A DNA stretch of 64,000 nucleotides from the NCBI RefSeq assembly GCF_001758225.1, contig NZ_MAST01000012.1:372001-436000 (forward strand), written 5' to 3'. A program made the position numbers and the translations under genes. This document shows positions 46,185 to 53,650 of this stretch, in pieces. Below the pieces are notes generated by a model. It was not told the origin of the DNA and ran no database searches. It saw only the letters and a list, made by a program, of their open reading frames with translations. Numbering within the stretch: position 1 is the stretch's first letter; every line of letters starts with the position of its first letter. This DNA is from Humibacillus sp. DSM 29435 (GTDB lineage Bacteria; Actinomycetota; Actinomycetes; Actinomycetales; Dermatophilaceae).

Positions 46185-47789
46185 TCACTTGTCGGTCGCG
46201 GCCTCGAGCGTCATCTTGAGGTCGATCTGCTTACTGTCGCGCGTGACCTTCAGGGTGACGGTCTCACCGACCGCGCGGGCCCGGATCGAGACGATGAGCT
46301 GGTCGGGGGTGCGCACCCGCTTGCCCTCGAACCCGATGATGATGTCACCCGGCTGCACCCCGGCCTTCGCCGCCGGCCCGTTCGCCGTGACGGCGTTGCC
46401 GGTGTCGACGACCTGGGCGCCTTCGCCACTGTAGGTGCGGTCGAGCGAGACCCCGATCACGGGGTGGGTGGCCTTGCCCGTGGCGATGAGCTGGTCTGCG
46501 GTGCGCCTGGCCTGGTCGCTCGGGATCGCGAACCCGAGCCCGATGTTGCCCCCGGAGGAGCTGGTGGTGCCGGGCACGCGCGCGATGGCCGAGTTGACCC
46601 CGATCACCTTGCCCGAGCTGTCGAGCAGCGGCCCACCGGAGTTTCCGGGGTTGATCGCAGCATCGGTCTGGATCGCGTTGATGAAGGAGGCCTCGTCACC
46701 GGTGCCGGGGGTGACGGGGCGGTTAAGTGCGCTGACGATGCCGGTGGTCACCGTCTGCTCGAGGCCAAGAGGTGCACCGACCGCGATCACCTGGTCGCCG
46801 ACGACGACCTGGTCGGACTCACCGAGCACCAACGGTGTCAGGTCGGTGCGGGCGAGCTTGAGCACGGCGAGGTCGTAGCTGACGTCGCGGCCCACGATGG
46901 TGGCCTTCTCGGTGTCACCGTTGCTGAGCACGATCTCGATGTCGCCGCCCTTGGCGGCAGCACCGACGACATGGTTGTTGGTCAGCACATGGCCCCGGTT
47001 GTCGATCACGAAGCCCGAACCAGTGCCCGAGCCCTCGGCGCCGGCATCGACCTTGATCGTGACGACACTCGGTAGCGCGACCGCGGCGATGCTCGCGACC
47101 GATCCCGGCGGCCGAACCGTGGCCCCCGGGCCGGGCTCAGGCAGGCTCGAACCGCCGATCTGGACCCGGTCGCTGAGCAGCTGGCCCCCGACACCGCCGA
47201 CGACACCGGCGACCAGCGCGACCGCAGCGATGAGGGCCACCAGCGGGCCCCGTCGGTTGCGGGTCGGGTCGGGCGGGGGTGAGGCGAAGGGAACACCTTG
47301 CGGTGCGGCATCCGGGATCGGCCAGGCCGACCCCCCTGATGGCGCGGCCATCGCAGGCCCGGCCGCTGAAGATGGAGCAGACCCCGACGCAACGGCCGAC
47401 ATGGGCGAGACGCTGGCGCCGTCGCTGGCCGCGGCCGGCGCCTGTGGCGGCGCGTAGCGGGCGAAGTGGGCGGCCTCGGCCACCGCGTCAGCGCGGTCGC
47501 TACCCCAGGCGGAGTCGGCGCGGGTGGGCACCGAAGGGCCTTCAGAGGGGTGCTGGGCCGCGAAGGTGTCGAACCAGTCGTCGTGGGCCGCGCCTGCCGG
47601 AGCCGGACCGCCTGACCCGGCGGCCTGGCTGGTGGATGGGTTGAGCGGCGGCGCCGACGGGATGGCCTGGGTGCTCGCGACGTCGATCACTCCGGTGTGC
47701 TCCGGAGCAGGAGGGGTGGCGCGCGGAGCCGGTTCGGGGTCGCCCGGCCCCGATGGCTCATCGGCGCGGGGCGTGACCTGCTCGCTCAT
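46185..47789 (-). CDS. htrA: Membrane-anchored S1C serine protease HtrA with PDZ domain
   Basis: HtrA/DegP-type protease of 534 residues. A long Pro/Ala/Ser-rich cytoplasmic N-terminus (about 180 residues) is followed by one membrane helix (LVALIAAVALVAGVVGGVGG), the trypsin-like domain with His in TNNHVVGA, Asp in YDLAVLKL and Ser in INPGNSGGPLL, and a C-terminal PDZ domain (GVQPGDIIIGFEGKRV). The ATG at 47789 begins MSEQVTPRAD. Its start overlaps the stop of the anti-sigma gene (ATGA). In mycobacteria the equivalent gene is essential and its product handles envelope stress; that role is inferred from the operon and domain structure here. Confidence 0.94.
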   Translation of the reverse strand: MSEQVTPRADEPSGPGDPEPAPRATPPAPEHTGVIDVASTQAIPSAPPLNPSTSQAAGSGGPAPAGAAHDDWFDTFAAQHPSEGPSVPTRADSAWGSDRADAVAEAAHFARYAPPQAPAAASDGASVSPMSAVASGSAPSSAAGPAMAAPSGGSAWPIPDAAPQGVPFASPPPDPTRNRRGPLVALIAAVALVAGVVGGVGGQLLSDRVQIGGSSLPEPGPGATVRPPGSVASIAAVALPSVVTIKVDAGAEGSGTGSGFVIDNRGHVLTNNHVVGAAAKGGDIEIVLSNGDTEKATIVGRDVSYDLAVLKLARTDLTPLVLGESDQVVVGDQVIAVGAPLGLEQTVTTGIVSALNRPVTPGTGDEASFINAIQTDAAINPGNSGGPLLDSSGKVIGVNSAIARVPGTTSSSGGNIGLGFAIPSDQARRTADQLIATGKATHPVIGVSLDRTYSGEGAQVVDTGNAVTANGPAAKAGVQPGDIIIGFEGKRVRTPDQLIVSIRARAVGETVTLKVTRDSKQIDLKMTLEAATDK

Positions 47790-48535
47790 GGAGTTGATTG
47801 TGCCGAAGGACCGAGCGACATACGAACCGGGGCGACCGCGTTGCGGTCGTAGCCGGCGTAGACCTGGGGCGACACCACCCAGTAGGAGGCGGTCGTGCCG
47901 GAAGACGGGCCACGCCCGGTGGTACGCGCCTTCGGCGTGGAGGCCGAGAAGCGCGACGACGACCCGACCATGAACCCCGTCGCTGCCAGGCTGCTGATGC
48001 CGAAGGCGACGGAACCCATGCTGGCCACGCCTGCGGGCGCCTGCGCCTCCACCGGTCTCGTCGAGCCCTGCAGGGGAGCCACGGCCAGACCCCAGGCGGC
48101 CGCGACCGAAGCGCCGGCCGCGATGGAGGCCACCACGGCAGCCCGAACCGGCGAGCGGTGCAGGGCGGGAGCCGTCGGGCGCACGGTGGGCAGACGGTCG
48201 TGCAGGGCCTCGTGCATCCGATGGCTCGACACGAGCGAACCCGGCGGCGCCTCCGGCACGGGCGGAACCTCCGGCCCGGCGGCGGCTCGCGGAGGTTGCC
48301 CCAGACCCGTCGTCGGCATCGCAGGCGTCGAGACGGCCAGACCCATCAGGGAAGAGCGCAGGCTGGTGGGAATGTCGGTGTGGCTGCGCAGCGCGAGCAC
48401 GATCCGTCGCTCCTGGTCGGCAGCCGACTGGCACACCCGGCAGTACACCAGGTGCCGGTCGTAGACGTGCAGCAGGGCAGGCGGCAGGGCTCGGTCGACG
48501 TAGGCGCGGACGTGTCCGCGCAGGTGCGGCGTCAT
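47786..48535 (-). CDS. Anti-sigma factor with zinc-binding motif (RseA-like)
   Basis: A protein of about 249 residues in the position of the anti-sigma factor of SigE. Near its N-terminus is VRAYVDRALPPALLHVYDRH then LVYCRVC: the H-x3-C-x2-C of zinc-binding anti-sigma (ZAS) proteins. A hydrophobic segment AAVVASIAAGASVAAAWGLAV (about residues 130-152) is a possible membrane helix, followed by a low-complexity tail. I chose the ATG at 48535; no in-frame ATG or GTG lies nearer to the sigE stop at 48561. The start is followed by a normal ZAS domain. By family knowledge it would sequester SigE and release it on envelope or redox stress. Confidence 0.82.
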   Translation of the reverse strand: MTPHLRGHVRAYVDRALPPALLHVYDRHLVYCRVCQSAADQERRIVLALRSHTDIPTSLRSSLMGLAVSTPAMPTTGLGQPPRAAAGPEVPPVPEAPPGSLVSSHRMHEALHDRLPTVRPTAPALHRSPVRAAVVASIAAGASVAAAWGLAVAPLQGSTRPVEAQAPAGVASMGSVAFGISSLAATGFMVGSSSRFSASTPKARTTGRGPSSGTTASYWVVSPQVYAGYDRNAVAPVRMSLGPSAQSTP

Positions 48536-48560
48536 CGCCGCGTCACCGAGCAGGGGCTCA

Positions 48561-49265
48561 TCAGCGCGTTCCCGTCGCCACGCGACGACCCGGCATCCGC
48601 AGCCCGGAACGAACCCGACCCTCGCGGGCGGCCACGACCTCGGGCGCACGGTGGGCCAGGGCCTCGCGCAGCTGGGCGCGGCCCCGGTGGATGCGAGAGC
48701 GCACGGTGCCCAGCTTCACGCCGAGCGTGGCACTGATCTCCTCGTACGAGAGGCCCTCGATGTCGCACAGCACCACGGCTGCCCGGAACTCAGGCGTGAG
48801 AGCGTCGAGAGCCCGCTGCACGTCGTCGTCGAACCGGCTGTCGTGGTAGGTCTGCTCGGGGCCCTTCTCGCGGCTCGGTAGGCGACCCGCCGCGTCGTCG
48901 GGAAGGGAGTCGAAGCGGATCCGCTGCTTACGACGCATCTTGTCGAGAAACACGTTCGTGGTGATGCGGTGCAGCCAACCCTCGAAGGTTCCGGGCTGAT
49001 AAGAGCTGAGCGAGCGGAACACGCGCACGAACACGTCGTGGGTCAGGTCTTCGGCGTCATGCGGGTTGCCGGTGAGGCGGTAGGCCAGCCGGTACACGCG
49101 CGCGGAGTGCTGCTCGACGATCTCTTCCCAGCTGGGCGGGGTCCAGGGGGTCTCGGGGGCGACCGAACCGGTCACCGGGTCGACCACCGAGTCCGACGTC
49201 GGGACGGAGTGAGCGGGCCCCCCGTACTGGGGGCTCGTCGCACTGGTGGTTGCACTCGTCGTCAC
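48561..49265 (-). CDS. sigE: ECF RNA polymerase sigma factor SigE
   Basis: SigE (234 residues) is an extracytoplasmic-function sigma factor. Region 2 is [20 protein letters not shown], followed by [20 protein letters not shown] and [21 protein letters not shown]; region 4 is [20 protein letters not shown] with [20 protein letters not shown]. The first 45 residues are a Ser/Thr/Pro-rich extension. The GTG at 49265 gives [16 protein letters not shown]18-GTTG promoter (49304-49330) precedes it, matching the consensus recognised by actinobacterial SigE/SigH, so autoregulation is likely. The gene heads the anti-sigma-htrA-tatB cluster and is divergent, beyond one short gene, from an O-methyltransferase gene. 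Confidence 0.95.
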   Translation of the reverse strand: MTTSATTSATSPQYGGPAHSVPTSDSVVDPVTGSVAPETPWTPPSWEEIVEQHSARVYRLAYRLTGNPHDAEDLTHDVFVRVFRSLSSYQPGTFEGWLHRITTNVFLDKMRRKQRIRFDSLPDDAAGRLPSREKGPEQTYHDSRFDDDVQRALDALTPEFRAAVVLCDIEGLSYEEISATLGVKLGTVRSRIHRGRAQLREALAHRAPEVVAAREGRVRSGLRMPGRRVATGTR

Positions 49266-49303
49266 GCGGAACAGCGCCTTTCGCTGGGACTGGTTGCCGA
49301 GGT

Positions 49304-49330
49304 CAACGCCCTCTGCGCCTGATTCGTTCC
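49304..49330 (-). promoter_or_regulatory. ECF-type promoter upstream of sigE
   Basis: On the minus strand GGAAC (49330-49326), an 18-nt spacer, then GTTGA ending near 49303 form the -35 and -10 elements of the SigE/SigH-type consensus (GGAAC then GTT, 17-18 nt apart). The -10 lies about 38 nt before the sigE GTG, leaving a 5' UTR of roughly 30 nt. The match is to my memory of the mycobacterial consensus; autoregulation is inference. Confidence 0.65.
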
Positions 49331-49333
49331 CCC

Positions 49334-49840
49334 TCAGTATTTCGGATTGCCCCTGTGTCGTTCATGTTTCTGCTGTGAACCACCTGTGGATGCGGCCTGG
49401 CTCGAACCGTCGTCGGGCGCGGCCTCGTGGTGGCGTCGGCCCTGCGTTCGGCGGTGCTGCTTCATCTCTGCCTCGAAGAGATGCCGCCGGCCGCCGGCCA
49501 GCGTCTGGCGGGCCTGCTCCTCGAGGCCCTTGAAGGCGTCGTAGTAGCCGTCGTCGTACTCCTCGACGAGCTGGAAGGTCCACCGTCCCTCGATGATGTT
49601 GCGACCCACCAGCTCGGTGTCGACACGGTCGGCCAGCTCGTCGCGGCCCGCCTCGCGCAACAGGTCGACGGCCTCACCGAGAGCGAGGTCGGCCATTCCC
49701 GTCAGGCGGTGGAACCCGTAGAGGTGGCCTCTGGCGTGCTCGACCACCTCCAGTGCCTCGGACAGCTTGCCGAGCGCCTCGACGGTCTGGTCGGTGACGC
49801 CCTCGGGGCGACGGTGCTCACGTGCCGGTTGCTCTCCCAT
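49334..49840 (-). CDS. Small conserved protein of unknown function
   Basis: A 168-residue, mostly helical protein. The conserved-looking core is [20 protein letters not shown], then [22 protein letters not shown] and [23 protein letters not shown], where clusters of aromatic and acidic residues suggest a soluble helical bundle. The C-terminus is basic and Gln/His-rich ([15 protein letters not shown]). I do not recognise the family, although proteins of this kind are widespread in actinobacteria near sigE. The ATG at 49840 has TAAGGT 6 nt upstream; this box lies back to back with the O-methyltransferase promoter. Its 3' end comes within 4 bp of the sigE promoter, so the two transcripts are in series. 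Confidence 0.75.
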   Translation of the reverse strand: MGEQPAREHRRPEGVTDQTVEALGKLSEALEVVEHARGHLYGFHRLTGMADLALGEAVDLLREAGRDELADRVDTELVGRNIIEGRWTFQLVEEYDDGYYDAFKGLEEQARQTLAGGRRHLFEAEMKQHRRTQGRRHHEAAPDDGSSQAASTGGSQQKHERHRGNPKY

Positions 49841-49852
49841 GCCCTGACCTTA
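49841..49852 (-). promoter_or_regulatory. Leaderless promoter -10 box for the gene at 49840
   Basis: TAAGGT (49852-49847 on the minus strand) 6 nt before the ATG at 49840. Confidence 0.55.
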
Positions 49853-49858
49853 GGTCGT

Positions 49859-49871
49859 TACGCTGACCCCC
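49859..49871 (+). promoter_or_regulatory. Leaderless promoter -10 box for the O-methyltransferase
   Basis: TACGCT (49859-49864) 7 nt before the ATG at 49872; only 6 bp from the divergent -10 box. Confidence 0.55.
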
Positions 49872-50495
49872 ATGAGTACGCAGAAGGTGGCCGCATGGTC
49901 GCACGCCGAGAGTTTCGTGTCGCCCAACGAGCACGTCGACGAGGCGGTGCGGCGTGGTGAGGAGCTCGGGGCCCCCTCCGTCGGCAACGGGGTCGGCGCG
50001 CTGCTTCGGGTGCTCGCCGCCTCGATCGGGGCCAAGGCGGTCATGGAGGTCGGCACCGGAGCGGGTGCGTCGGGGCTGTGGCTGCTCGGCGGGATGCCGG
50101 CTGACGGCATCCTCACCACCATCGACCTGGAGACCGAGCACCAGCGGGCCGCCCGCGAGGCGTTCGCCTCCGCCGGGGTGGCCCACCAGCGAACCCGGGT
50201 CATCGCCGGCCGGGCGCTCGACGTGCTCTCGCGGATGACCGACGGCGCCTACGACCTCGTCGTGGTCGACGCCGACCGGCAGGAGTACCCCGACTACGTC
50301 GAGCAGGCGAGCCGGCTGCTGCGGGTCGGGGGCACCCTGGTCATGACCTGGAGCGACAAGGAGTGCGACCCTGCCAACCGCGACGCCGAGACCCGCACCC
50401 TGCGCGAGGTCGGCAAGTCGTTGCGCGACCACGACGGGTTCACCGTGGCGCTGCTGCCCGTCGGTGAGGGTGTCATGGTCGCGGTCAAGCGCTGA
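49872..50495 (+). CDS. SAM-dependent O-methyltransferase
   Basis: A 207-residue class I methyltransferase of the cation-dependent catechol/caffeoyl-CoA O-methyltransferase type. The SAM motif VMEVGTGAGASGLWLLGGMP (about residues 57-76), an acidic second motif (LTTIDLETEHQRAAREAF) and the DLVVVDADRQEYPDYVEQA motif (about 132-150), whose Asp residues bind the metal in the family, are complete. Substrate is unknown. The ATG at 49872 has TACGCT 7 nt upstream. In mycobacteria the orthologous gene lies divergent from sigE, as here, so it may belong to the same regulon, but this is inference. A tandem repeat and terminator follow. Confidence 0.9.
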   Translation: MSTQKVAAWSHAESFVSPNEHVDEAVRRGEELGAPSVGNGVGALLRVLAASIGAKAVMEVGTGAGASGLWLLGGMPADGILTTIDLETEHQRAAREAFASAGVAHQRTRVIAGRALDVLSRMTDGAYDLVVVDADRQEYPDYVEQASRLLRVGGTLVMTWSDKECDPANRDAETRTLREVGKSLRDHDGFTVALLPVGEGVMVAVKR

Positions 50496-50503
50496 TCAGG
50501 CCG

Positions 50504-50583
50504 ACCTGAACGACAGCAGGCCTGAACAACGGCAAGCCGGAACGACAGCAGGCCTGAACAACAGCAGGCCCGAACGACAGCAG
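50504..50583 (+). repeat. Five-copy 16-bp tandem repeat after the O-methyltransferase gene
   Basis: Five consecutive 16-bp units of the form GCCTGAACRACAGCAG (50504-50519, 50520-50535, 50536-50551, 50552-50567, 50568-50583) with one to four substitutions each. The array starts 8 bp past the stop codon and its last unit merges with the left arm of the terminator stem. Confidence 0.85.
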
Positions 50584-50609
50584 GCCCCCGACCATCGGTC
50601 GGGGGCCTG
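50581..50609. terminator. Rho-independent-like terminator hairpin
   Basis: A perfect 13-bp GC-rich stem (50581-50593 with 50597-50609) closed by a 3-nt ATC loop. It lies between the plus-strand O-methyltransferase and the minus-strand DUF3117 gene and could end both transcripts. There is no T-run on either side, as usual in this group. Confidence 0.8.
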
Positions 50610-50638
50610 TCGGCTGTCAGGTGAGCCGGGTGGAGACG

Positions 50639-50812
50639 TCAGTTGACGCCGTCACACCCCTGGATCGCGTTGCGCAGAGCCGCAGCCTCGTCGGGGGTCA
50701 TCTCGACGACAAGACGTCCGCCGCCTTCAAGGGGCATCCGCAGCACGATGCCACGGCCCTCCTTGACGACCTCGAGCGGCCCGTCACCGGTCCTCGGCTT
50801 CATTGCTGCCAT
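50639..50812 (-). CDS. DUF3117 small conserved protein
   Basis: A 57-residue protein that matches DUF3117, a short protein found almost universally in actinobacteria: MAAMKPRTGDGPLEVVKEGR, GIVLRMPLEGGGRLVVEM and TPDEAAALRNAIQG. The role is unknown. The start at 50812 is fixed by AAGGGG a few nt upstream and by homolog length; an open frame to 50875 is in the leader. The M. tuberculosis relative is Rv1211 by memory. The gene stands alone between the terminator at 50581 and the enoyl-CoA hydratase gene on the other strand. Confidence 0.93.
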   Translation of the reverse strand: MAAMKPRTGDGPLEVVKEGRGIVLRMPLEGGGRLVVEMTPDEAAALRNAIQGCDGVN

Positions 50813-50952
50813 GGTTCCCCTTCCATAGGAATCCTGGTTCTGTTGATCACCATTATTCCAATGGAGGTGAGTCACACCTAATCCGGGTACCCGTTCGGAC
50901 AGGTCAGGGGGTGTTGCTTTCCTGGGGGCACCGGATGGGAGAGAGTGTCGAC

Positions 50953-51792
50953 ATGACCTCTGCCGCGCCCACAGACCCCGCCGCCGACCCCGTTCCCGTC
51001 GAGCGCGAGGCCTCGGTCGTCGTCGAGACGGCCGACGGCATCACCCGGGTTCGGCTGAACCGTCCCGACGCCATGAACAGCCTCGACCTCGAGCTCAAGA
51101 CGGCCCTGCTGGCGGCGTTGCGCGACGCGGCACAGGATCCGGCCGTCCGCTGCGTCGTGCTCACCGGCACCGGGCGCGCCTTCTGCGTCGGGCAGGACCT
51201 CAAGGAGCACGTGCGGGGCCTCGCTCGGGCCGACCACACGCTGGGCACGACCGTGATGGAGCACTACAACCCGATCGTGCTGCTGCTCGCCACCATGAAC
51301 AAGCCCGTGATCGCCGCCCTGGGTGGGGTGGCGGCCGGAGCGGGGCTCAGCTTCGCCCTCGCCTGCGACTTCCGCATCGCCGTCGAAGGCGCTGGCCTCA
51401 ACACCTCGTTCGCCGGTATCGCCCTCTCCTGCGACTCAGGAGCGTCCTGGTCACTGCCGAGGCTGGTCGGCACGGCCAAGGCCAAGGAGCTGCTGCTCCT
51501 GCCGCGCACGGTTCCCGCCGACGAGGCCCTCGCGCTCGGGCTGCTGACGAAGGTCGTGCCCGCTGACGAGTTCGAGGCCGCGGTCGACGACCTCGCCCAC
51601 CGGTTGGCCAACGGGCCGACGCTGGCCTACGGGTCGATCCGCCGTGCTGTCGCCTTCAGCGCAGCCGCGCCGCTCGCCGACGCCCTGGCCCACGAGGCCG
51701 AGCTGATGGCCTCCACCGGGGCGAGCGCCGACCACCGGGCCGCCGTCGACGCGTTCCTGGCCAAGCAGCAGCCCACCTACACCGGCACCTGA
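50953..51792 (+). CDS. Enoyl-CoA hydratase/isomerase (PaaG-like)
   Basis: A crotonase-fold protein of 279 residues. The oxyanion-hole motifs are GTGRAFCVGQDLKEH (about residues 74-88) and GGVAAGAGLSFALACDFRIA (about 119-138). Only one of the two catalytic acidic positions is obvious; the NTSFAGIALSCDSGASWSLPR segment replaces the usual Glu-containing P-E-x-x-x-G loop with an Asp (CDSG), which is the pattern of 2-(1,2-epoxy)phenylacetyl-CoA isomerase-like (PaaG) enzymes. I chose the ATG at 50953; an in-frame ATG at 50935 also exists. A GGGAGAGAG sequence lies 9-17 nt upstream of 50953. Substrate not readable. Confidence 0.88.
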   Translation: MTSAAPTDPAADPVPVEREASVVVETADGITRVRLNRPDAMNSLDLELKTALLAALRDAAQDPAVRCVVLTGTGRAFCVGQDLKEHVRGLARADHTLGTTVMEHYNPIVLLLATMNKPVIAALGGVAAGAGLSFALACDFRIAVEGAGLNTSFAGIALSCDSGASWSLPRLVGTAKAKELLLLPRTVPADEALALGLLTKVVPADEFEAAVDDLAHRLANGPTLAYGSIRRAVAFSAAAPLADALAHEAELMASTGASADHRAAVDAFLAKQQPTYTGT

Positions 51793-51817
51793 GCCTCCCC
51801 TCCCACCCGAAACCACA

Positions 51818-51834
51818 CGGCATCCCGGATGCCG
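51818..51834. terminator. Short hairpin between convergent genes
   Basis: CGGCATC (51818-51824), a 3-nt loop and GATGCCG (51828-51834) form a 7-bp perfect stem 26 bp past the hydratase stop. A second 6-bp stem (CCCGTG/CACGGG) follows around 51856-51872. Together they can end the hydratase and the facing glycosyltransferase transcripts. Confidence 0.6.
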
Positions 51835-51876
51835 CTCACCTCCTTCCCCCGCGTGCCCGTGACCGACACGGGACCG

Positions 51877-53136
51877 TTACGGGGGGTAGTCGCTCGGCGG
51901 CACGAACCGCCAGAGCTCATCGGTCCACCAGTACTGGCCGATGACGAAGAGCACAAGCAGCGGAACAGCCCGCACGAGCAGGCGGGTCCAGCCGTTGCCG
52001 CGCCGGTCGGCCCAGCCGGCGCCGAGCACGACCACCAGCAACGGGAAGAGCGGTACGAGATAGCGGAAGATGCTGGTGAAGGGGTCGAGCACCGCACCGA
52101 GATAGGCCGGATAGGCGATCGACCACGTGCGCAGGTCGGCCCCCAGGTTCTTGGCCCACGGGCCGGCCACCATCGCGACCAGCACCAGCGGCACAACGAC
52201 GAGCAGTAGCCGCCCGAGCTGCCCCCCGAAGTAGAGCTCCGCCTTGTCGAGCCACGGGGTGAAGGGCTTGACGGAGGCGTATCCGCGCCACGCCGCCATG
52301 GTGTCGGTGTAGGCCGTTGTGCTGCCGGTGCGAGCCCAGGCGACCGCCGGCCACAGCAGGCCCGCCACCCCGCACCCGACCAGGGAGGCCAGCATCGCCC
52401 CGTACTCGCGCCGCGCGATCGGCCGTTCGGCCCGTCGACGCCACCGAATCACGACCACGACCAGCGTGACCACCCCGAGCGGAACCCCGATCGGTCGGGA
52501 CAGACCGAGCAGCACGGCGACGACCGTGGCCACGAGCCAGCGCTCCCGCGACAGGGCGTAGAGGTAGCCCACGAGTACCAGCATCGCGAGCGACTCGGAG
52601 TAGGCCAGCTGCAGCGTGACCGAGGCCGGGAAGCTGGCCCACAGCACGAGCACACAGTAGGTGGCCGCGTCGCCGATGCGCGGGCGGAGCAGCAACGCCA
52701 TGAGCACGGCCGCCCCGAACCCGCAGAGCAGGGCGACCATGGAGCCCGCGACGGGGAACGAGACGCCGGTGACCGACATGACGAGCCGGGCGAGAGCCGG
52801 GAACAGCGGATAGAAGGCCCACGGGTTCTCGCCGACCTGGCCGGTGTCGTTGACGGGCAGCACGCTGGGGTAGCCGCCCTCTGCGATGCGCTGGTACCAC
52901 TGGCCGTCCCAGAGGGCCGTGAAGTTCCAGTAGGTGACGGGGAGGTCGTCGCCCCCCGTCATGCCCGTGGGCACCTGATGCTGCATCACGACGAAGAGGA
53001 TCGTCGTCGTGATGATGCGACAGAGGGCATACAGCCCGACCACCCAGACGATGAACACCCTCGGCGATACCGGTAGGCGGCCGGCGGGGCCTGCCCTGAC
53101 GTCAGTGTTCGCCGTGCTGGTCATGTTGCTCGTCAC
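51877..53136 (-). CDS. PIG-V-like mannosyltransferase (integral membrane)
   Basis: A 419-residue membrane protein with about ten hydrophobic helices. The luminal-side motif WNFTALWDGQWYQRIAEGGYPSVLP matches the WDGxxYxxIAxxGY signature of GPI mannosyltransferase family PIG-V, and FYPLFPALARLVM and YLVPLFPLLVVVLG are typical family segments. In actinobacteria such proteins use polyprenol-phosphate-mannose to mannosylate cell-wall glycolipids or proteins; the acceptor is unknown. Start: GTG at 53136 or ATG at 53124, neither with a good Shine-Dalgarno. The stop of the upstream DivIVA-like gene lies 8 bp before the GTG, so it is the last gene of the dapE-LOG-DivIVA-like cluster. Confidence 0.82.
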   Translation of the reverse strand: MTSNMTSTANTDVRAGPAGRLPVSPRVFIVWVVGLYALCRIITTTILFVVMQHQVPTGMTGGDDLPVTYWNFTALWDGQWYQRIAEGGYPSVLPVNDTGQVGENPWAFYPLFPALARLVMSVTGVSFPVAGSMVALLCGFGAAVLMALLLRPRIGDAATYCVLVLWASFPASVTLQLAYSESLAMLVLVGYLYALSRERWLVATVVAVLLGLSRPIGVPLGVVTLVVVVIRWRRRAERPIARREYGAMLASLVGCGVAGLLWPAVAWARTGSTTAYTDTMAAWRGYASVKPFTPWLDKAELYFGGQLGRLLLVVVPLVLVAMVAGPWAKNLGADLRTWSIAYPAYLGAVLDPFTSIFRYLVPLFPLLVVVLGAGWADRRGNGWTRLLVRAVPLLVLFVIGQYWWTDELWRFVPPSDYPP

Positions 53137-53143
53137 GGCGCGC

Positions 53144-53650
53144 TCACGCGGAGGGTTCGGAGCGGTGCCGCTGCTCGGTTTGCCCGTCGCTCGGCAGCGC
53201 TTCTCTTGGCTGCCCGTCGCTCGGCAGCGCTTCACTCGGCTGCTCGACGACCAACTGCTCGACGACCAGCTCGACCGGGCCCTCGGCATCCGTCTGCGTC
53301 GTCTCTGCCGACCGGCCGGGATGCGACTCGGTACCGGCCGGGGCCGGGGCCACGTCACCGGGCGTCAGCGGTCGGGGGTCACCCCGCAGCACGGCGATCT
53401 GTTCGTCCTTCTCGCGCAGCTCGCGACGCAGCCGGTCGACGACCCCGTCGACCTGGCTCATCCGGTAGCCGCGCAGTCCCACGTCGAAGCGCAGCTCGTC
53501 GAGGTCGGGGTCGCGTAGCTCGTCGTCGGGCAACGGTTCGTGGCTCAGGCTCGAGGTGGCCCGGCCCATGCCTCCGCCGACGAGCCCCAGCACCAGGGCC
53601 ACGACGAAGCAGACGACGACGACCCCGACCAGCAGCACGAACCACTTCAC
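53144..53650 (-). CDS. DivIVA domain-containing membrane protein
   Basis: A 168-residue protein: one N-terminal membrane helix (MKWFVLLVGVVVVCFVVALVLGLVGG), then a short DivIVA-like segment (LDELRFDVGLRGYRMSQVDGVVDRLRRELREKDEQI, with the conserved F-x-x-x-x-R-G-Y-x-x-x-x-V-D pattern), then a long low-complexity tail with repeats ALPSDGQPREALPSDGQ encoded by a 24-bp tandem repeat in the DNA. It may anchor or sense the cell wall at curved membrane; this is inferred from the domain. The ATG at 53650 overlaps the LOG gene stop (ATGA). Confidence 0.85.
   Translation of the reverse strand: MKWFVLLVGVVVVCFVVALVLGLVGGGMGRATSSLSHEPLPDDELRDPDLDELRFDVGLRGYRMSQVDGVVDRLRRELREKDEQIAVLRGDPRPLTPGDVAPAPAGTESHPGRSAETTQTDAEGPVELVVEQLVVEQPSEALPSDGQPREALPSDGQTEQRHRSEPSA

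Noticed and set aside
50504-50583. Possible CRISPR array
   Set aside because: Units of 16 bp follow each other directly without spacers, and no cas genes are present.
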